Below are positions 5,362 through 6,051 of a stretch of DNA of 6,051 nt, in pieces (positions within the stretch are counted from its first letter, which is position 1; each line of letters begins with the position of its first letter). Made by a program: the position numbers and the translations under genes. Source of the stretch: Thiomicrorhabdus sp. (GTDB lineage: Bacteria > Pseudomonadota > Gammaproteobacteria > Thiomicrospirales > Thiomicrospiraceae); the NCBI GenBank assembly GCA_015488565.1, contig WFNQ01000060.1, forward strand, positions 1 through 6,051, read 5' to 3'. The notes below the pieces were generated by a model. That model was not told where the DNA came from. It did no database searches and saw nothing but the letters and a program-made list of their open reading frames with translations.

Positions 5362-6051
5362 TTATGTTTGTGGGGTTTGGTCAAACAGCGCCTTAATAAA
5401 CGCTTGGCTATCAAAAGGGCGTAAATCATCAATGGACTCACCCACGCCAATAAAGCGAATTGGGATATTACTTTGTTCGGCTAAGGCAAACACAATGCCC
5501 CCTTTAGCCGTACCATCTAATTTGGTTAAGGTAATGCCAGAGACATTGACCGCTTCTTTAAACTGTTTGGCTTGGTTTAATGCATTTTGTCCCGTGCCCG
5601 CATCAATAACCAGCATCACTTCATGGGGAGCGGTGTTATCCACTTTCGCCATAACACGCGTGACTTTTTTAAGCTCCTCCATTAAGTTTGATTGAGTGTG
5701 TAAACGTCCAGCGGTATCCGCAATTAACACATCTATTTTTTTGGCTTGTGCCGATTGAATCGCATCAAATAAAACGGCCGCAGAATCGGCACCTGTTTTT
5801 TGAGCAATGACGGGTACATTATTGCGCTCACCCCATGTTTGTAACTGTTCTACGGCGGCCGCACGGAAAGTATCACCTGCAGCCAGCATGACCGATTTTC
5901 CTTCAGACTGAAATTTTTTGGCCAACTTACCAATGGTGGTCGTTTTTCCAACCCCATTAATGCCAACCATTAAAATAACAAAAGGGCCGTTGTTTTTTGC
6001 CAAATGTTCTTCGATTTGCATCGAGTGAACAACCGGGTCTAAAATGGCTTC
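5362..6051 (-). CDS. ftsY: signal recognition particle receptor FtsY, C-terminal NG domain (5' end outside window)
   Basis: FtsY is the bacterial SRP receptor, a GTPase that docks ribosome-SRP complexes at the inner membrane and passes them to SecYEG. The reading frame is open to the window edge with no stop, continuing upstream of the internal ATG at 6021, so the gene is cut by the window and not short. About 229 residues are visible. Counting from that ATG they include the P-loop GINGVGKTTT (20-29), DTFRAAAVEQL (50-60), DTAGRL (102-107), TKLDG (166-170) and GVGESIDDLRPF (192-203). These match E. coli FtsY closely, and FAL-type M-domain sequence is absent, which excludes Ffh. The N domain helices and the acidic A region are off the window. 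The next gene is the RMF-like/DUF2914 protein, and ftsE-ftsX do not follow. Confidence 0.97.
   Translation of the reverse strand, partial: EAILDPVVHSMQIEEHLAKNNGPFVILMVGINGVGKTTTIGKLAKKFQSEGKSVMLAAGDTFRAAAVEQLQTWGERNNVPVIAQKTGADSAAVLFDAIQSAQAKKIDVLIADTAGRLHTQSNLMEELKKVTRVMAKVDNTAPHEVMLVIDAGTGQNALNQAKQFKEAVNVSGITLTKLDGTAKGGIVFALAEQSNIPIRFIGVGESIDDLRPFDSQAFIKALFDQTPQT

Noticed and set aside
5432..5695. 87-codon plus-strand frame opposite ftsY
   Set aside because: It is antisense to the conserved GTPase motifs of FtsY.
5992..6021. FtsY as a short complete protein starting at ATG 6021
   Set aside because: The same frame stays open to the window edge, and the upstream codons still align with the E. 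coli FtsY N domain, so the gene is truncated by the window.
1..6051. CRISPR arrays, insertion sequences, attachment sites, phage or defence genes
   Set aside because: I found no spaced direct repeats, transposase or integrase motifs, or duplicated tRNA 3' end in the window.

Overview
The window looks like chromosomal DNA from a moderately AT-rich gammaproteobacterium. The support is an E. coli-like 5S rRNA, a FabA/FabB pair that is nearly E. coli-like in length and motifs, an FtsY NG domain of the E. coli type, and the gene order 5S rRNA - birA - pantothenate kinase - tRNA-Thr(UGU), which matches the E. coli rrnB-birA-coaA-thrU region. Use of a type III pantothenate kinase (CoaX) and a birA without a DNA-binding domain argues against an enteric. 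A sulfur- or C1-oxidising lineage of the Thiotrichales kind is a guess only. I see no mobile element, CRISPR array or phage gene.

Layout, left to right. (1) 1-136: the 3' three quarters of a 5S rRNA gene, ending an rRNA operon that begins outside the window, followed by an intrinsic terminator. (2) 189-1753: birA and coaX, overlapping by four bases, for biotin attachment and the first step of coenzyme A synthesis. (3) 1750-1910: a tRNA-Thr(UGU) gene with its own consensus promoter, whose -35 box contains the coaX stop codon, closed by a perfect 34-bp palindromic terminator. (4) 1911-2065: a 155-base non-coding stretch with a good extended -10 promoter and a small inverted repeat over its -35 box. 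(5) 2066-3805: fabA-fabB, the anaerobic unsaturated fatty acid branch. (6) 3806-3935: a non-coding stretch holding a bidirectional terminator between converging operons. (7) 3936-6051, minus strand: ftsY (5' end cut by the window), a membrane protein joining an RMF-like N-terminus to a DUF2914-like C-terminus, and a lipoprotein lytic transglycosylase, apparently one operon.

How the genes work together. birA, coaX, fabA and fabB all serve lipid synthesis. Biotin ligase activates the acetyl-CoA carboxylase carrier, CoaX starts CoA and thus phosphopantetheine supply, and FabA/FabB make and extend the cis-unsaturated acyl chain. They are in separate transcription units, so this is thematic neighbourhood and not one operon. 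The minus-strand operon concerns the envelope: membrane targeting of nascent proteins (FtsY), an uncharacterised membrane protein, and a peptidoglycan-cleaving outer-membrane lipoprotein.

Most of the window is ordinary housekeeping DNA. The points most worth a second look are the RMF-like/TM/DUF2914 protein coupled to the transglycosylase, the divergent biotin-binding loop in BirA, the remodelled rrn-birA-coa-thrU block, and the possible operator over the fabA promoter.
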